A stretch of DNA of 64,000 nt. Origin: Chloroflexaceae bacterium. GTDB taxonomy: Bacteria; Chloroflexota; Chloroflexia; Chloroflexales; Chloroflexaceae. The notes below the pieces were generated by a model, which had not been told where the DNA came from, did no database searches, and saw nothing but the letters and a program-made list of their open reading frames with translations. Of this stretch, positions 8,962 to 17,042 are shown in pieces; within the stretch, counting starts at the first letter, position 1; every line of letters starts with the position of its first letter. The stretch is taken from contig JANQID010000052.1 of NCBI GenBank assembly GCA_028282325.1, forward strand, positions 62,001 to 126,000, read 5' to 3'. A program made the position numbers and the translations under genes.

Positions 8962-10371
8962 ATGACCACCGAGACCAGCAAGCCACGGGGTAACGTGAGC
9001 GATATTCCGCTGATTGGGTTCAGCGGTAAAGATAAGCCGAGTTCCGACGTTATCAACACCTGCGTTCACTGCGGGTTGTGTCTTTCGTCGTGCCCGACCT
9101 ATCGTGAGACCGGACTGGAAATGGCCTCGCCGCGCGGTCGCATCTACTTGATGAAAGCGGTTGACGACGGGCGCATCAGCATCGACAGCGAGGTCTTCCA
9201 GGAGCAGATGGGGTTGTGTCTGAACTGCCGCGCCTGCGAGGCAATCTGTCCGAGCGGCGTGCAATACGGCGCGATTCTCGAAGCGAGCCGGGCGCAGATC
9301 GAACAGCGTCGCCAGGGAACGCAAGCGAAACCTGAAGCCGAGCCAACGACTGCGGTTGAAGCGACGCCGGCTATCGAACCGCGCCCCTGGTGGCAGCAAG
9401 CGTTGCGCTTCGCCGTCTTCAAAGCCATATTCAAAGATATGCGCCTGTTCCGCGCTTTCTCGGCGTCAATGGCGCTGTATCAACGCAGCGGCGTTCAGTC
9501 ACTCGTCCGCAAAACCGGCATTCTGAAACTGATGGGCCTGGATGAAACCGAAACGATGCTGCCGGCGATCAGTTCGACGTTCACTGTACCTCAAGGCCAG
9601 ATCTACCCGGCCGAAGGTCAGCGGCGCTACGCAGTCGCTATGCTCACTGGCTGCATTATGAGCACTGCCTTCGCTGAGGTGCATCATGCAACCATTCGGG
9701 TTTTGCAAAAGAACGGCTGCGAGGTCATCCTGCCGCCGGATCAGGGCTGTTGCGGCGCGTTGCACACCCACAGCGGCGATCTCGATGGCGGGCGCGAGTT
9801 GGCGCGACGCAATATCGAAGCCTTTGAAGGGCTGGGCGTAGACACAATCATTTCTAATGCGGCCGGCTGCGGTAGTACACTCAAGGAATACGATCATCTG
9901 CTGCATGACGACCCAGCATGGCGCGAACGCGCTGCAGCGTTCACCGCAAAGGTCAAGGATATTCACCAATTCCTGGCGGAAATTAAACTCAACCGCGAAG
10001 CTTTGGGGCCGTTGCCGATCCAGGTGACTTATCAGGAGCCGTGCCACCTGGCCCATGCCCAGCGCATCACCGCCCAGCCGCGGACGCTGCTAAAGGCGAT
10101 TCCCAAACTGGAGCTGCGCGAGATGCACGAAAGCTCGTTGTGCTGCGGCAGCGCCGGAGTCTACAACATCACCCAACCGGATATGGCCCGCCAGTTGGGC
10201 GTGCGCAAGGTTGACAACGCGCTGGCGACCGGCGTGCACGTGATCGCCACCGGCAACCCCGGCTGTGCGCTGCAACTGGCGAGCGAACTCCGCCGCCGTG
10301 GCGAAGAAGTGCAGGTGCGGTATATCGTCGAATTGCTCGACGAGTCCTATCGCAACAGCGGCTCACGGTGA
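8962..10371 (+). CDS. glcF: Glycolate oxidase iron-sulfur subunit GlcF
   Basis: A 469-residue iron-sulfur subunit that takes electrons from the FAD subunits. The two ferredoxin-type clusters are CVHCGLCLSSCP near residue 32 and CLNCRACEAICP near 85. A charged Ala/Glu/Pro-rich linker follows near 115-135. Two cysteine-rich CCG domains (the heterodisulfide-reductase fold) follow, with CCGALHTHSGD near 262 and CCGSAGVYN near 392. I prefer the ATG at 8962, which has AGGA 10 bp upstream, over the GTG at 8956 only 4 bp from it. It is the last gene of the glycolate block and could serve both the separate GlcDE and the fused copy. Confidence 0.92.
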   Translation: MTTETSKPRGNVSDIPLIGFSGKDKPSSDVINTCVHCGLCLSSCPTYRETGLEMASPRGRIYLMKAVDDGRISIDSEVFQEQMGLCLNCRACEAICPSGVQYGAILEASRAQIEQRRQGTQAKPEAEPTTAVEATPAIEPRPWWQQALRFAVFKAIFKDMRLFRAFSASMALYQRSGVQSLVRKTGILKLMGLDETETMLPAISSTFTVPQGQIYPAEGQRRYAVAMLTGCIMSTAFAEVHHATIRVLQKNGCEVILPPDQGCCGALHTHSGDLDGGRELARRNIEAFEGLGVDTIISNAAGCGSTLKEYDHLLHDDPAWRERAAAFTAKVKDIHQFLAEIKLNREALGPLPIQVTYQEPCHLAHAQRITAQPRTLLKAIPKLELREMHESSLCCGSAGVYNITQPDMARQLGVRKVDNALATGVHVIATGNPGCALQLASELRRRGEEVQVRYIVELLDESYRNSGSR

Positions 10372-10413
10372 GGCGGTATAGATAAATCAGTTAGAGGTCG
10401 TACAATGTGGCTG

Positions 10414-10465
10414 TAGGACTGGCAGTCCTCGATTGTCTATTCTTAGGCTGATCTCTCTATATGTC
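10414..10465. repeat. Short hairpin repeat, copy 1 (AGGACTGGCAGTCCT)
   Basis: Downstream of glcF a perfect 6-bp stem (AGGACT/AGTCCT) is followed by CTCGATT and GGCTGATCTCTCTATAT. The same string, slightly changed, lies downstream of the PucR-type gene at 12785. It could be a weak terminator or a small dispersed repeat. No T-run follows it. Confidence 0.4.
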
Positions 10466-10484
10466 GATCTCAACTGCGAAGGGA

Positions 10485-10513
10485 TTGCACGGCAACTTGA
10501 GAATCCGTAGAAT
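10485..10513 (+). promoter_or_regulatory. Probable sigma-70 promoter for uspA
   Basis: TTGCAC (10485-10490), a 17-bp spacer and TAGAAT (10508-10513) lie about 38 bp before the uspA ATG, inside the 180-bp gap after glcF. Confidence 0.5.
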
Positions 10514-10551
10514 TGGGGTGTATGCCTGTCGATTTAGATGTGAGGAGGACA

Positions 10552-10971
10552 ATGATGTTCAAACGCATTCTCTTGGCTATCGACGGCTCGCCAGTTGTCG
10601 AGCGTGAAGTTCTCTACGCCGGGCATCTCGCCCGCGTCGAGGGAGCGGAAATTACTGTATTGCATGCCTACGAACCGCCCGATCGCTATCATGGGTATGA
10701 AGGCTATGAAAGCCTGGCTGAACAATATCGGGCTGTCGCCCAGTCCCTGGTTGACGAGATCGTGAACGAATTGCGGAGCGACGGCGTGGAAGCGCAAGGG
10801 GAACTGCGCGCCGGCGCGGCGGCGGAAGTGATTATTAACACTGCGAACGAATACGATATCGATCTTATTATTATGGGAACGCGCGGTAGCAGTAATCTGA
10901 GAGATATTCTCGGCAGCGTCAGTATGCAAGTCCTCCGTTTCGCCCGTTGTCCGGTGCTCGAAATCCCTTAG
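10552..10971 (+). CDS. Universal stress protein (UspA family)
   Basis: A 139-residue single-domain UspA protein. It starts MMFKRILLAIDGSP with the N-terminal strand and Asp of the nucleotide site. It ends with the ATP-binding consensus G-x2-G-x9-G-S as GTRGSSNLRDILGS, then VLRFARCPVLEIP. ATP-binding Usp proteins act as stress-related signalling or scaffold proteins; no partner can be read from the sequence. The ATG at 10552 (or 10555) follows a GAGGAGG Shine-Dalgarno. An in-frame upstream start at 10513 overlaps the proposed -10 box and is unlikely. It has its own promoter, so it is probably transcribed separately from glcF. Confidence 0.88.
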   Translation: MMFKRILLAIDGSPVVEREVLYAGHLARVEGAEITVLHAYEPPDRYHGYEGYESLAEQYRAVAQSLVDEIVNELRSDGVEAQGELRAGAAAEVIINTANEYDIDLIIMGTRGSSNLRDILGSVSMQVLRFARCPVLEIP

Positions 10972-11012
10972 ATGCAAGCTGGCGCCGGATTCGGCTCAAG
11001 AGTCGGGTTATT

Positions 11013-11045
11013 AGACCTGACAGGTTTTAAAAACCTGTCAGGTCT
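11013..11045. repeat. Perfect 16-bp inverted repeat, ACCTG-type hairpin copy 1
   Basis: Arms of 16 bp (AGACCTGACAGGTTTT and its exact complement) with a 1-nt loop lie between uspA and the PucR-type gene. Related hairpins are at 41453, 50018 and 53270. This copy could act as a bidirectional terminator for uspA. No separate T-run follows beyond the arm itself. Confidence 0.75.
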
Positions 11046-11093
11046 ATGTGTAAGCCCTCTAACCCAACAGTGATTGATGACAAACGCCTTGCT

Positions 11094-11124
11094 TTGTACC
11101 AACCTGATCGGAGCGTGCTATAAT
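11094..11124 (+). promoter_or_regulatory. Probable promoter of the PucR-family gene
   Basis: TTGTAC (11094-11099) and a consensus TATAAT (11119-11124) are separated by 19 bp, about 60 bp before the start codon. The spacer is longer than ideal. Confidence 0.45.
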
Positions 11125-11186
11125 AGCCGAAATCGCTGTTTACAGCATCAATTCTATGGTATCGCCATCAGCAAAGATACAAGGTA

Positions 11187-12749
11187 ATGCCTACGGTTAC
11201 CGTTCGTGATATTCTTCGTCTGGCTTTGCCTGCCGGAACAAGAGTGGTCGCCGGCGTCTCCGGTCTCACCCATCAATCTACTTGGGTCGCAATGTTGCGC
11301 GCCACACAGCCGGCCTTTGCCGAGCTTCGCGGCGGTGAAATCGTCCTTTTATCAGTCGCCGCCGCCCGCACGCTAGATCCGGGGCTGACGCTCCAGACGT
11401 TGGTACGGCGTCTCTCGTTGGCGCCGGTGCCCGTCGCTGCCGTGGTCGCCCTTGGCACAGTTACGTCCGAAGACGCCCAGGTCGCTGAACGAGCGCGCCT
11501 CCCGCTGCTCCAACTTCCCAACGACAGCGATTTGCGCGAAGTCGAGCGCGAGATCTCACGCCTATTCGGCGATTATGAAGCGCAACAAGAACGCCGCGCG
11601 GCGCAACTCTACAACTTGCTGACCCAACGTTCTCTGTCCGGCGATGGCATACGCGGATTACTCAACACGCTGTTTGAATACACCGGTCAGGGGGTGGCAT
11701 GCTATGCGTCAAACGGCGAATTGCGCGAGTTGCGCGCCCAGGGTTCGACCAAGATTGCGCTAAAAACGCTGCGCCCAACCAGCGACGGCGACAGCTCGTT
11801 GCCCAATCAGCAAATCTGGGTGGAAACTATCGGTTCGACCGAGTACCCGGCGGGGTATTTGGCGCTGGCCGGAGCATCTCTGGACGCGTGGGATCGGTTG
11901 GCAGCGGCGCGTGGCGCCGCTGCGCTTGCCCTGGAGTTTGCGAAAGAGTATGCCGTCCAGGCGGCTGAAGAGCGTCTGCGCGGCGACTTTCTGTCCAGCG
12001 TCCTGGCAGCCGGATCGGCGAACGAGATAGCCAACCTCTTGCGGCGTGGCGAAGAGCTAGGCTACAACCTGGCATTGCCGCACGTAGCGCTGCTGTGCCA
12101 ACCAGAAGATGTCAACCAGACCGAACTTGAGCGCATTCTCAGCAACCTGCAAAGCGAGATCAACCGACGCGGCGTTGCGGCGCCGTTAACCCGTCGCGAA
12201 AGCACCGTGTTGTGCATGCTGCCGGTGAGCGATTCTGCATTGCCACCGCGTGAGCTTGCCGAAGTGCTCCGCGAGCGCCTCAATCACGATCATCCGGGGA
12301 TTGCGCTGGCGCTGGGACGCCCTGCGGCAGAGTTGTCCGAATGGCGACGTGCGCTTGAAGAAGCCGATCAAGCGCTCAGTCTGGGGCGAGAACTGTTTGG
12401 CCCGGAACGAGTGCTGGCGTTTAGTGACCTCGGCGTCTATCGATTGCTGGTGCTTTTGCGTGATGCGCCCGAATTATGGTCATTCTACCGCGAGACTCTC
12501 TCGAAACTGGCCGCCTATGATCAAAAGCAAGGTGGTGAGCTGTTTAGAACGCTCGAAGCATATTTCAACCACCTGGGCAACTTGCGCGCCACTTCGGAGT
12601 CGCTGCATGTGCATCGCAATACGTTGCTCTATCGATTGGAGCGCATCAAACAAATTAGTGGCTTCGACTTGAATAACGCCGAAGAATTTTTTGCCATCTG
12701 GCTGGCGGTGCGCGCGCACCGGGTGTTACGCACGATGCAAGAGGTATAG
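11187..12749 (+). CDS. PucR/CdaR-family transcriptional regulator
   Basis: A 520-residue regulator. Residues 1-130 resemble the PucR N-terminal domain (start MPTVTVRDILRLALP, then a segment with GGEIVLLS and LPLLQLP). A middle GGDEF-like/CdaR region follows. The C-terminus near 460-515 is the HTH_30 helix-turn-helix, with the family signature LRATSESLHVHRNTLLYRLE. Family members respond to purine-derived or sugar-acid metabolites and control allantoin, glyoxylate, glycerate or glucarate catabolism. Its place after the glycolate genes suggests it regulates them, but that is inferred from position only. A TATAAT box lies about 60 bp upstream. Confidence 0.86.
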   Translation: MPTVTVRDILRLALPAGTRVVAGVSGLTHQSTWVAMLRATQPAFAELRGGEIVLLSVAAARTLDPGLTLQTLVRRLSLAPVPVAAVVALGTVTSEDAQVAERARLPLLQLPNDSDLREVEREISRLFGDYEAQQERRAAQLYNLLTQRSLSGDGIRGLLNTLFEYTGQGVACYASNGELRELRAQGSTKIALKTLRPTSDGDSSLPNQQIWVETIGSTEYPAGYLALAGASLDAWDRLAAARGAAALALEFAKEYAVQAAEERLRGDFLSSVLAAGSANEIANLLRRGEELGYNLALPHVALLCQPEDVNQTELERILSNLQSEINRRGVAAPLTRRESTVLCMLPVSDSALPPRELAEVLRERLNHDHPGIALALGRPAAELSEWRRALEEADQALSLGRELFGPERVLAFSDLGVYRLLVLLRDAPELWSFYRETLSKLAAYDQKQGGELFRTLEAYFNHLGNLRATSESLHVHRNTLLYRLERIKQISGFDLNNAEEFFAIWLAVRAHRVLRTMQEV

Positions 12750-12784
12750 ACGCTGTAATACCATCTGAGATTGCAGCGTTTAGA

Positions 12785-12826
12785 TAGGACTGGCAGCCCT
12801 CGATTATGGTCTGATCTCTATATACA
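12785..12826. repeat. Short hairpin repeat, copy 2
   Basis: TAGGACTGGCAGCCCTCGATT followed by GGTCTGATCTCTATATA matches the string at 10414-10465. Each copy follows the last gene of a transcript (glcF and the PucR-type gene). Confidence 0.4.
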
Positions 12827-12956
12827 AGTTATACTGGCAGATCTAAAGGTCGGGTGGCGGTTGTTCGATGAATTGGCAACGGCTGCACGGCCTTTCGATT
12901 TCTCCAAAGGCGACGCCGATAACCATTCGGCGTGGATTGCTCCTACCAGCTCTCTC

Positions 12957-12986
12957 TTGCCGCGTCGCCTGATACTCAGGTATAAT
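12957..12986 (+). promoter_or_regulatory. Probable sigma-70 promoter of secA
   Basis: TTGCCG (12957-12962), an 18-bp spacer and a perfect TATAAT (12981-12986) lie about 72 bp before the secA ATG. This explains most of the 309-bp gap after the PucR-type gene. Confidence 0.65.
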
Positions 12987-13058
12987 GCGCGGGAGAGCGC
13001 CGATACGGCAAGATTTATATTGGCTTGCCCGAGGCTTTCGTTTAAGGAGATAGCATCA

Positions 13059-16000
13059 ATGCTCAATTGGATAAAAAAATTGGTTGGAGATGGCAACGAA
13101 AAAGCGGCACGCCAGTTTCAACCGATAGTCGATAAAATCAACCAGCTAGAACCGGAAATTCAACAACTCTCAGATGATCAACTCCGCGAGAAAACCAACG
13201 AGTTTCGCGCCCGCCTGGATGAAGGCGAGAAGCTTGATGATCTGCTTCCCGAAGCTTTCGCCGCTGTGCGCGAAGTGTCCCGACGAGTTTTAGGGCAACG
13301 CCATTACGATGTGCAGTTGATCGGCGGCATCGTCTTGCATCATGGCAAAATTGCCGAGATGAAGACCGGCGAAGGCAAAACCCTGGTCGCGACACTGCCG
13401 TTGTATCTGAATGCCCTTGAAGGCAAAGGTTGCCACCTGGTGACAGTTAACGACTATCTGGCCAAAGTCGGCGCGGGCTGGATGGGGCCGATCTACCATT
13501 TTCTTGGCCTGTCGGTCGGTTTTATTGCCCACGACTTCAGCGCCCTGTTTGACCCTGACTATATCGATCCCAAAGCCAACCCGGAAGACCAGCGTCTGGT
13601 GCATTGGCGGCCTTGTCCCCGCCGCGAGGCATACCACGCCGACATCACCTATGGAACCAACAACGAGTTTGGCTTTGATTATCTGCGCGATAACATGGCC
13701 CTGGAGTTGGCTCAGTTGTCGCAACGCGATCTGCATTTCGCCATCATCGACGAAGTTGACAATATCTTGATCGACGAAGCGCGCACGCCGCTGATTATCA
13801 GCGGTCCGACCAAGCGGAATAGCGAACAATATCAGCGCGTGTCGCGGTTGGTGCCGAATCTCAAGCCCAGCTCGGTAACGCCCAAAGAAGTCAAAGATGG
13901 CGCTGAGCCGGATGGCGATTTCCTGGTCGAAGTACGCACCAAGAGCATCACGCTGACCGACCAGGGCATTGAGCGCCTGGAGAAATTGTTGGGCATCGCC
14001 GAAGATGAAAGCCTCTATGATCCGCAGTATTACGAACTGACGCACTACGTCGAAAACGCCCTCAAAGCCCAGTTCATCTTCCAGCGAGACAAAGATTATA
14101 TGGTGACGACCGAAGACGAGGTTGTGATCATCGACGAATTCACCGGACGGCCAATGCCAGGGCGGCGCTGGGGCGACGGTCTGCACCAGGCGGTTGAAGC
14201 CAAAGAGCGCGTGCCGATCCGCAATGAGAATGTCACTCTGGCAACCATCACTTTCCAGAATTACTTCCGTATGTATGCCAAGATTGCCGGTATGACCGGT
14301 ACGGCTTTCACCGAGCGTGAAGAATTCACCAAGATCTATAATCTCGACGTCATGATGATACCCACGAATAAGCCGATGATCCGGAATGATATGCCAGACC
14401 AGATCTATCGTTCCGAGCAGGCCAAATTTCATGCGGTAGTGCGCGAGGTCGCCGAGATGATCGAGCAGGGTCGCCCGGTTTTGATCGGTACAACATCCGT
14501 CGAAACATCGGAACGCCTGAGCAACCTGCTTTCGCGCACGAACATCCGTCACAGCGTGCTGAATGCAAAGCAGCACGAGCGCGAGGCTACTATCGTTACT
14601 CAAGCAGGGCGCGGCGGCGCCGTTACTGTAGCGACAAATATGGCTGGTCGCGGAACCGACATCTTGTTAGGCGGCAATCCCGATGGTCTGGTTGACGATA
14701 TTCTGCAACGCCAGGGCATTGCGTTCGAGGAGGCAACGCCGGAACAAAAACGAGCTGCGGTTGAAGAGGCCCGCCAGCAGACCGCCGCCGAACGGGAGTT
14801 GGTTCAGAAACGCGGCGGCTTGCATATTATCGGCACCGAGCGTCACGAAGCGCGCCGTATCGATAACCAGTTGCGTGGTCGTGCAGGACGCCAGGGCGAC
14901 CCTGGTTCGTCGCGCTTCTATCTCTCGATGGAAGATGAACTGATGCGCCGGTTTGGTCCGATGGATCGTATCAAGAACATTATGGGTCGGCTGGGGGTCG
15001 AGGAGGATATGCCGATCGAGGCGGGCTTGCTCGACAGGTCGATTGAAGGCGCGCAGACGCGGGTTGAAGGCTACAACTTCGACATTCGTAAGCACACCGT
15101 CGAATTTGACGATGTGATGAACAAACAACGCCAGATCATCTACGCCGACCGGCGGGCGATCCTGGAGGGCCAGGATATGCACGACCGCGTGCTGGAGTTG
15201 ATCGGCGAGGAAATCGCCGCCCTGGTTGACCAGCACCTGCCGGCGGAAGACTCGGATATGTGGGATTTAGAGGCGCTACTCCGCGCCATTCGGCGGATGG
15301 ATCCGCTGCTGCCGGCGACGTTCACTGCCGCAGAGTCGAGCGACAAGGATCGCGATGAGATCGAAAGCATGCTCGTTGACCGGGTCGAAGAGGCGTACGA
15401 AGAACGCGAACAGGCTATCAGCACCGAGCAGATGCGCTTTGTCGAGCGTCGCATGATGCTGGGCGCGATTGATCGCCAGTGGGTTGACTACCTCACGGCG
15501 ATGGATGATCTGCGCCAGTCGATCCTCCTCCAGGCCTTTGCCCAGCGTGACCCGCTGGTGGAGTTTAAACGCCAGTCGTTCGAGATGTTTGATGAACTGA
15601 AGGACAACATTACCCGCGACATTGTCTATCAGATCATCCCGGCGTCGTTCCAGTATGAAGAATACCTGCGAAGAATCGAAGCCGAGCAGCAACAGCGCCT
15701 TGCGGCGGCCCAGCGCGCCGGCGGCAGCAGCGAAGAGCAGTCGCGCGCGTCACGCACAGTGCGCAAGACGATAGATATCGGTCGCAATGATCTTTGTCCA
15801 TGCGGGAGTGGCAAGAAGTTTAAACATTGCCATATGGGGCGCGAAGAAGAGATTATGCACCTGCTTCAACCCGGCGTGGCTGCACAACCCGGTTTAGCGG
15901 CGACGCCCGTCGATGGCGATTCGGGCAGCGTCGCCGTTGCAACCCCAGCGCCGCCCAAAGCAAAATCGACGCAAGTGGCGCGCGGTCGAGCAGCGCCGCC

Positions 16001-16076
16001 GGCGGCCAAGCCGAAGAAGACGGGCGGTAACGGCAAAGCTGCGCCGGTTGCACGTGGAAAGCCCAAACGAAAATAG
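13059..16076 (+). CDS. secA: SecA, preprotein translocase ATPase
   Basis: A 1005-residue motor ATPase that drives protein export through SecYEG. Visible features are the N-terminal MLNWIKKLVGD, Walker A MKTGEGKTLVA near residue 105, TYGTNNEFGFDYLRDNM near 200, the DEAD-type box DEVDNILIDEARTP, EEFTKIYNLDVMMIPTNKP, GRGTDILLGGNPD and the helicase motif VI region QLRGRAGRQGDPGSSRFYLS. The C-terminal zinc motif is CPCGSGKKFKHCH near 910, followed by a roughly 85-residue Ala/Pro/Lys-rich tail. SecA is usually 800-950 residues; insertions near 165-190 and 255-290 and the tail explain the extra length. The ATG at 13059 is chosen for TTAAGGAGA 9 bp upstream and the conserved N-terminus. The promoter at 12957 also lies between it and the distal in-frame start at 12771. 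Confidence 0.97.
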   Translation: MLNWIKKLVGDGNEKAARQFQPIVDKINQLEPEIQQLSDDQLREKTNEFRARLDEGEKLDDLLPEAFAAVREVSRRVLGQRHYDVQLIGGIVLHHGKIAEMKTGEGKTLVATLPLYLNALEGKGCHLVTVNDYLAKVGAGWMGPIYHFLGLSVGFIAHDFSALFDPDYIDPKANPEDQRLVHWRPCPRREAYHADITYGTNNEFGFDYLRDNMALELAQLSQRDLHFAIIDEVDNILIDEARTPLIISGPTKRNSEQYQRVSRLVPNLKPSSVTPKEVKDGAEPDGDFLVEVRTKSITLTDQGIERLEKLLGIAEDESLYDPQYYELTHYVENALKAQFIFQRDKDYMVTTEDEVVIIDEFTGRPMPGRRWGDGLHQAVEAKERVPIRNENVTLATITFQNYFRMYAKIAGMTGTAFTEREEFTKIYNLDVMMIPTNKPMIRNDMPDQIYRSEQAKFHAVVREVAEMIEQGRPVLIGTTSVETSERLSNLLSRTNIRHSVLNAKQHEREATIVTQAGRGGAVTVATNMAGRGTDILLGGNPDGLVDDILQRQGIAFEEATPEQKRAAVEEARQQTAAERELVQKRGGLHIIGTERHEARRIDNQLRGRAGRQGDPGSSRFYLSMEDELMRRFGPMDRIKNIMGRLGVEEDMPIEAGLLDRSIEGAQTRVEGYNFDIRKHTVEFDDVMNKQRQIIYADRRAILEGQDMHDRVLELIGEEIAALVDQHLPAEDSDMWDLEALLRAIRRMDPLLPATFTAAESSDKDRDEIESMLVDRVEEAYEEREQAISTEQMRFVERRMMLGAIDRQWVDYLTAMDDLRQSILLQAFAQRDPLVEFKRQSFEMFDELKDNITRDIVYQIIPASFQYEEYLRRIEAEQQQRLAAAQRAGGSSEEQSRASRTVRKTIDIGRNDLCPCGSGKKFKHCHMGREEEIMHLLQPGVAAQPGLAATPVDGDSGSVAVATPAPPKAKSTQVARGRAAPPAAKPKKTGGNGKAAPVARGKPKRK

Positions 16077-16117
16077 TCGGCAGCCCTGGCTCTATTGAGC
16101 AGACAAAAAACATGCTG

Positions 16118-16151
16118 CGCCGTGTGCATCAGCCGGCTGATGCGCACGGCG
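16118..16151. terminator. Stem-loop after secA
   Basis: Two 17-bp arms with one G:T mismatch (CGCCGTGTGCATCAGCC / GGCTGATGCGCACGGCG). On the minus strand it is followed by TTTTTT at 16104-16110. On the plus strand there is no T-run, so termination of secA is likely but less certain. Confidence 0.5.
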
Positions 16152-16208
16152 TCGTCGTTCACAATGCTCGTGACGAAATAGGTTCTCTTGCCGTTAGAAA
16201 CAACACCT

Positions 16209-17042
16209 ATGGAACTACATATAGCATGTCTCATTCAGGCTTGCCAAGATATCGGGCTCGAGTATCAATTTCTGGATCGTGAGCATAATTTTGTTCGCAT
16301 CTGGATCAACAACGATCCTCTTTATTTTCAACTCAACAAAACGCCATTCAACTCGGCAGTTATGGCAAGCATCTGCATAGACAAAGAGCATACATACAGG
16401 CTGTTTCAAGATGCTATTCGTATGCCCAAAACCATTGGTTTCCTCGATTACAACACAGTCTCCCGATACCAAAAATATCTTACCTTCACATCTCTGGGAG
16501 CCATAACAACAGAAATCGAAAAGGAGCTTGCGTACCCGGTTATTGTCAAAAAGAACAAAGGCGGACTCGGCGTCAATGTGTTTATGTGCCAGAATAGAGC
16601 TGAAGCGCACCAGGCATTAAACGTCATCTTTGACAGGAATTCTTCTGATTACGATTATGTAGCGCTCGTTCAGGAATACCTGCCATTTGCGAAAGAATTC
16701 AGGCTGGTGTGTTTTCGCGGCGAAGCGATGCTGGCGTATGAACGCATATCTGGAAGCGCAGCATTCAACGCACGATACTGGGAATCTGAGCATAGCAGCA
16801 CGAGACACATAACAGACCAGAACATTATTGATGATCTGGTCGAATTTGTTTGCCCTGCTATGGGCATTAAAGGTCTGGAATTTATTGGCTTTGACATCGT
16901 ACTGGCAAAAGATGGAAACTATTATTTGTTAGAACTCAATTCCGGCCCTAGATTCGATCATTTCATACAATGCAACGGAACGGAAGCAGTGGTGGAAATG
17001 TACAGAAGGATCTTGAATAACGTTGGTGATGAAGTCAGATAG
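16209..17042 (+). CDS. ATP-grasp ligase (RimK/cyanophycin-synthetase-like)
   Basis: A 277-residue ATP-grasp protein. Visible motifs are YPVIVKKNKGGLGVNVFM near 113-130 (ATP-binding Lys and glycine loop), VQEYLPFAKEFRLVCFRGE near 157-175, and the metal site GFDIVLAKDGNYYLLELNSG near 226-245, where Glu and Asn of LELNS should bind Mg. ATP-grasp enzymes form amide bonds through an acyl-phosphate. The last coding bases overlap the next gene, a FolC-like Mur ligase, so the two are translationally coupled. Cyanophycin synthetase joins the same two enzyme classes in one chain. The ATG at 16209 is preferred to a TTG at 16188; neither has a strong ribosome site. The gene is more A/T-rich by eye than secA. 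Substrate unknown. Confidence 0.8.
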   Translation: MELHIACLIQACQDIGLEYQFLDREHNFVRIWINNDPLYFQLNKTPFNSAVMASICIDKEHTYRLFQDAIRMPKTIGFLDYNTVSRYQKYLTFTSLGAITTEIEKELAYPVIVKKNKGGLGVNVFMCQNRAEAHQALNVIFDRNSSDYDYVALVQEYLPFAKEFRLVCFRGEAMLAYERISGSAAFNARYWESEHSSTRHITDQNIIDDLVEFVCPAMGIKGLEFIGFDIVLAKDGNYYLLELNSGPRFDHFIQCNGTEAVVEMYRRILNNVGDEVR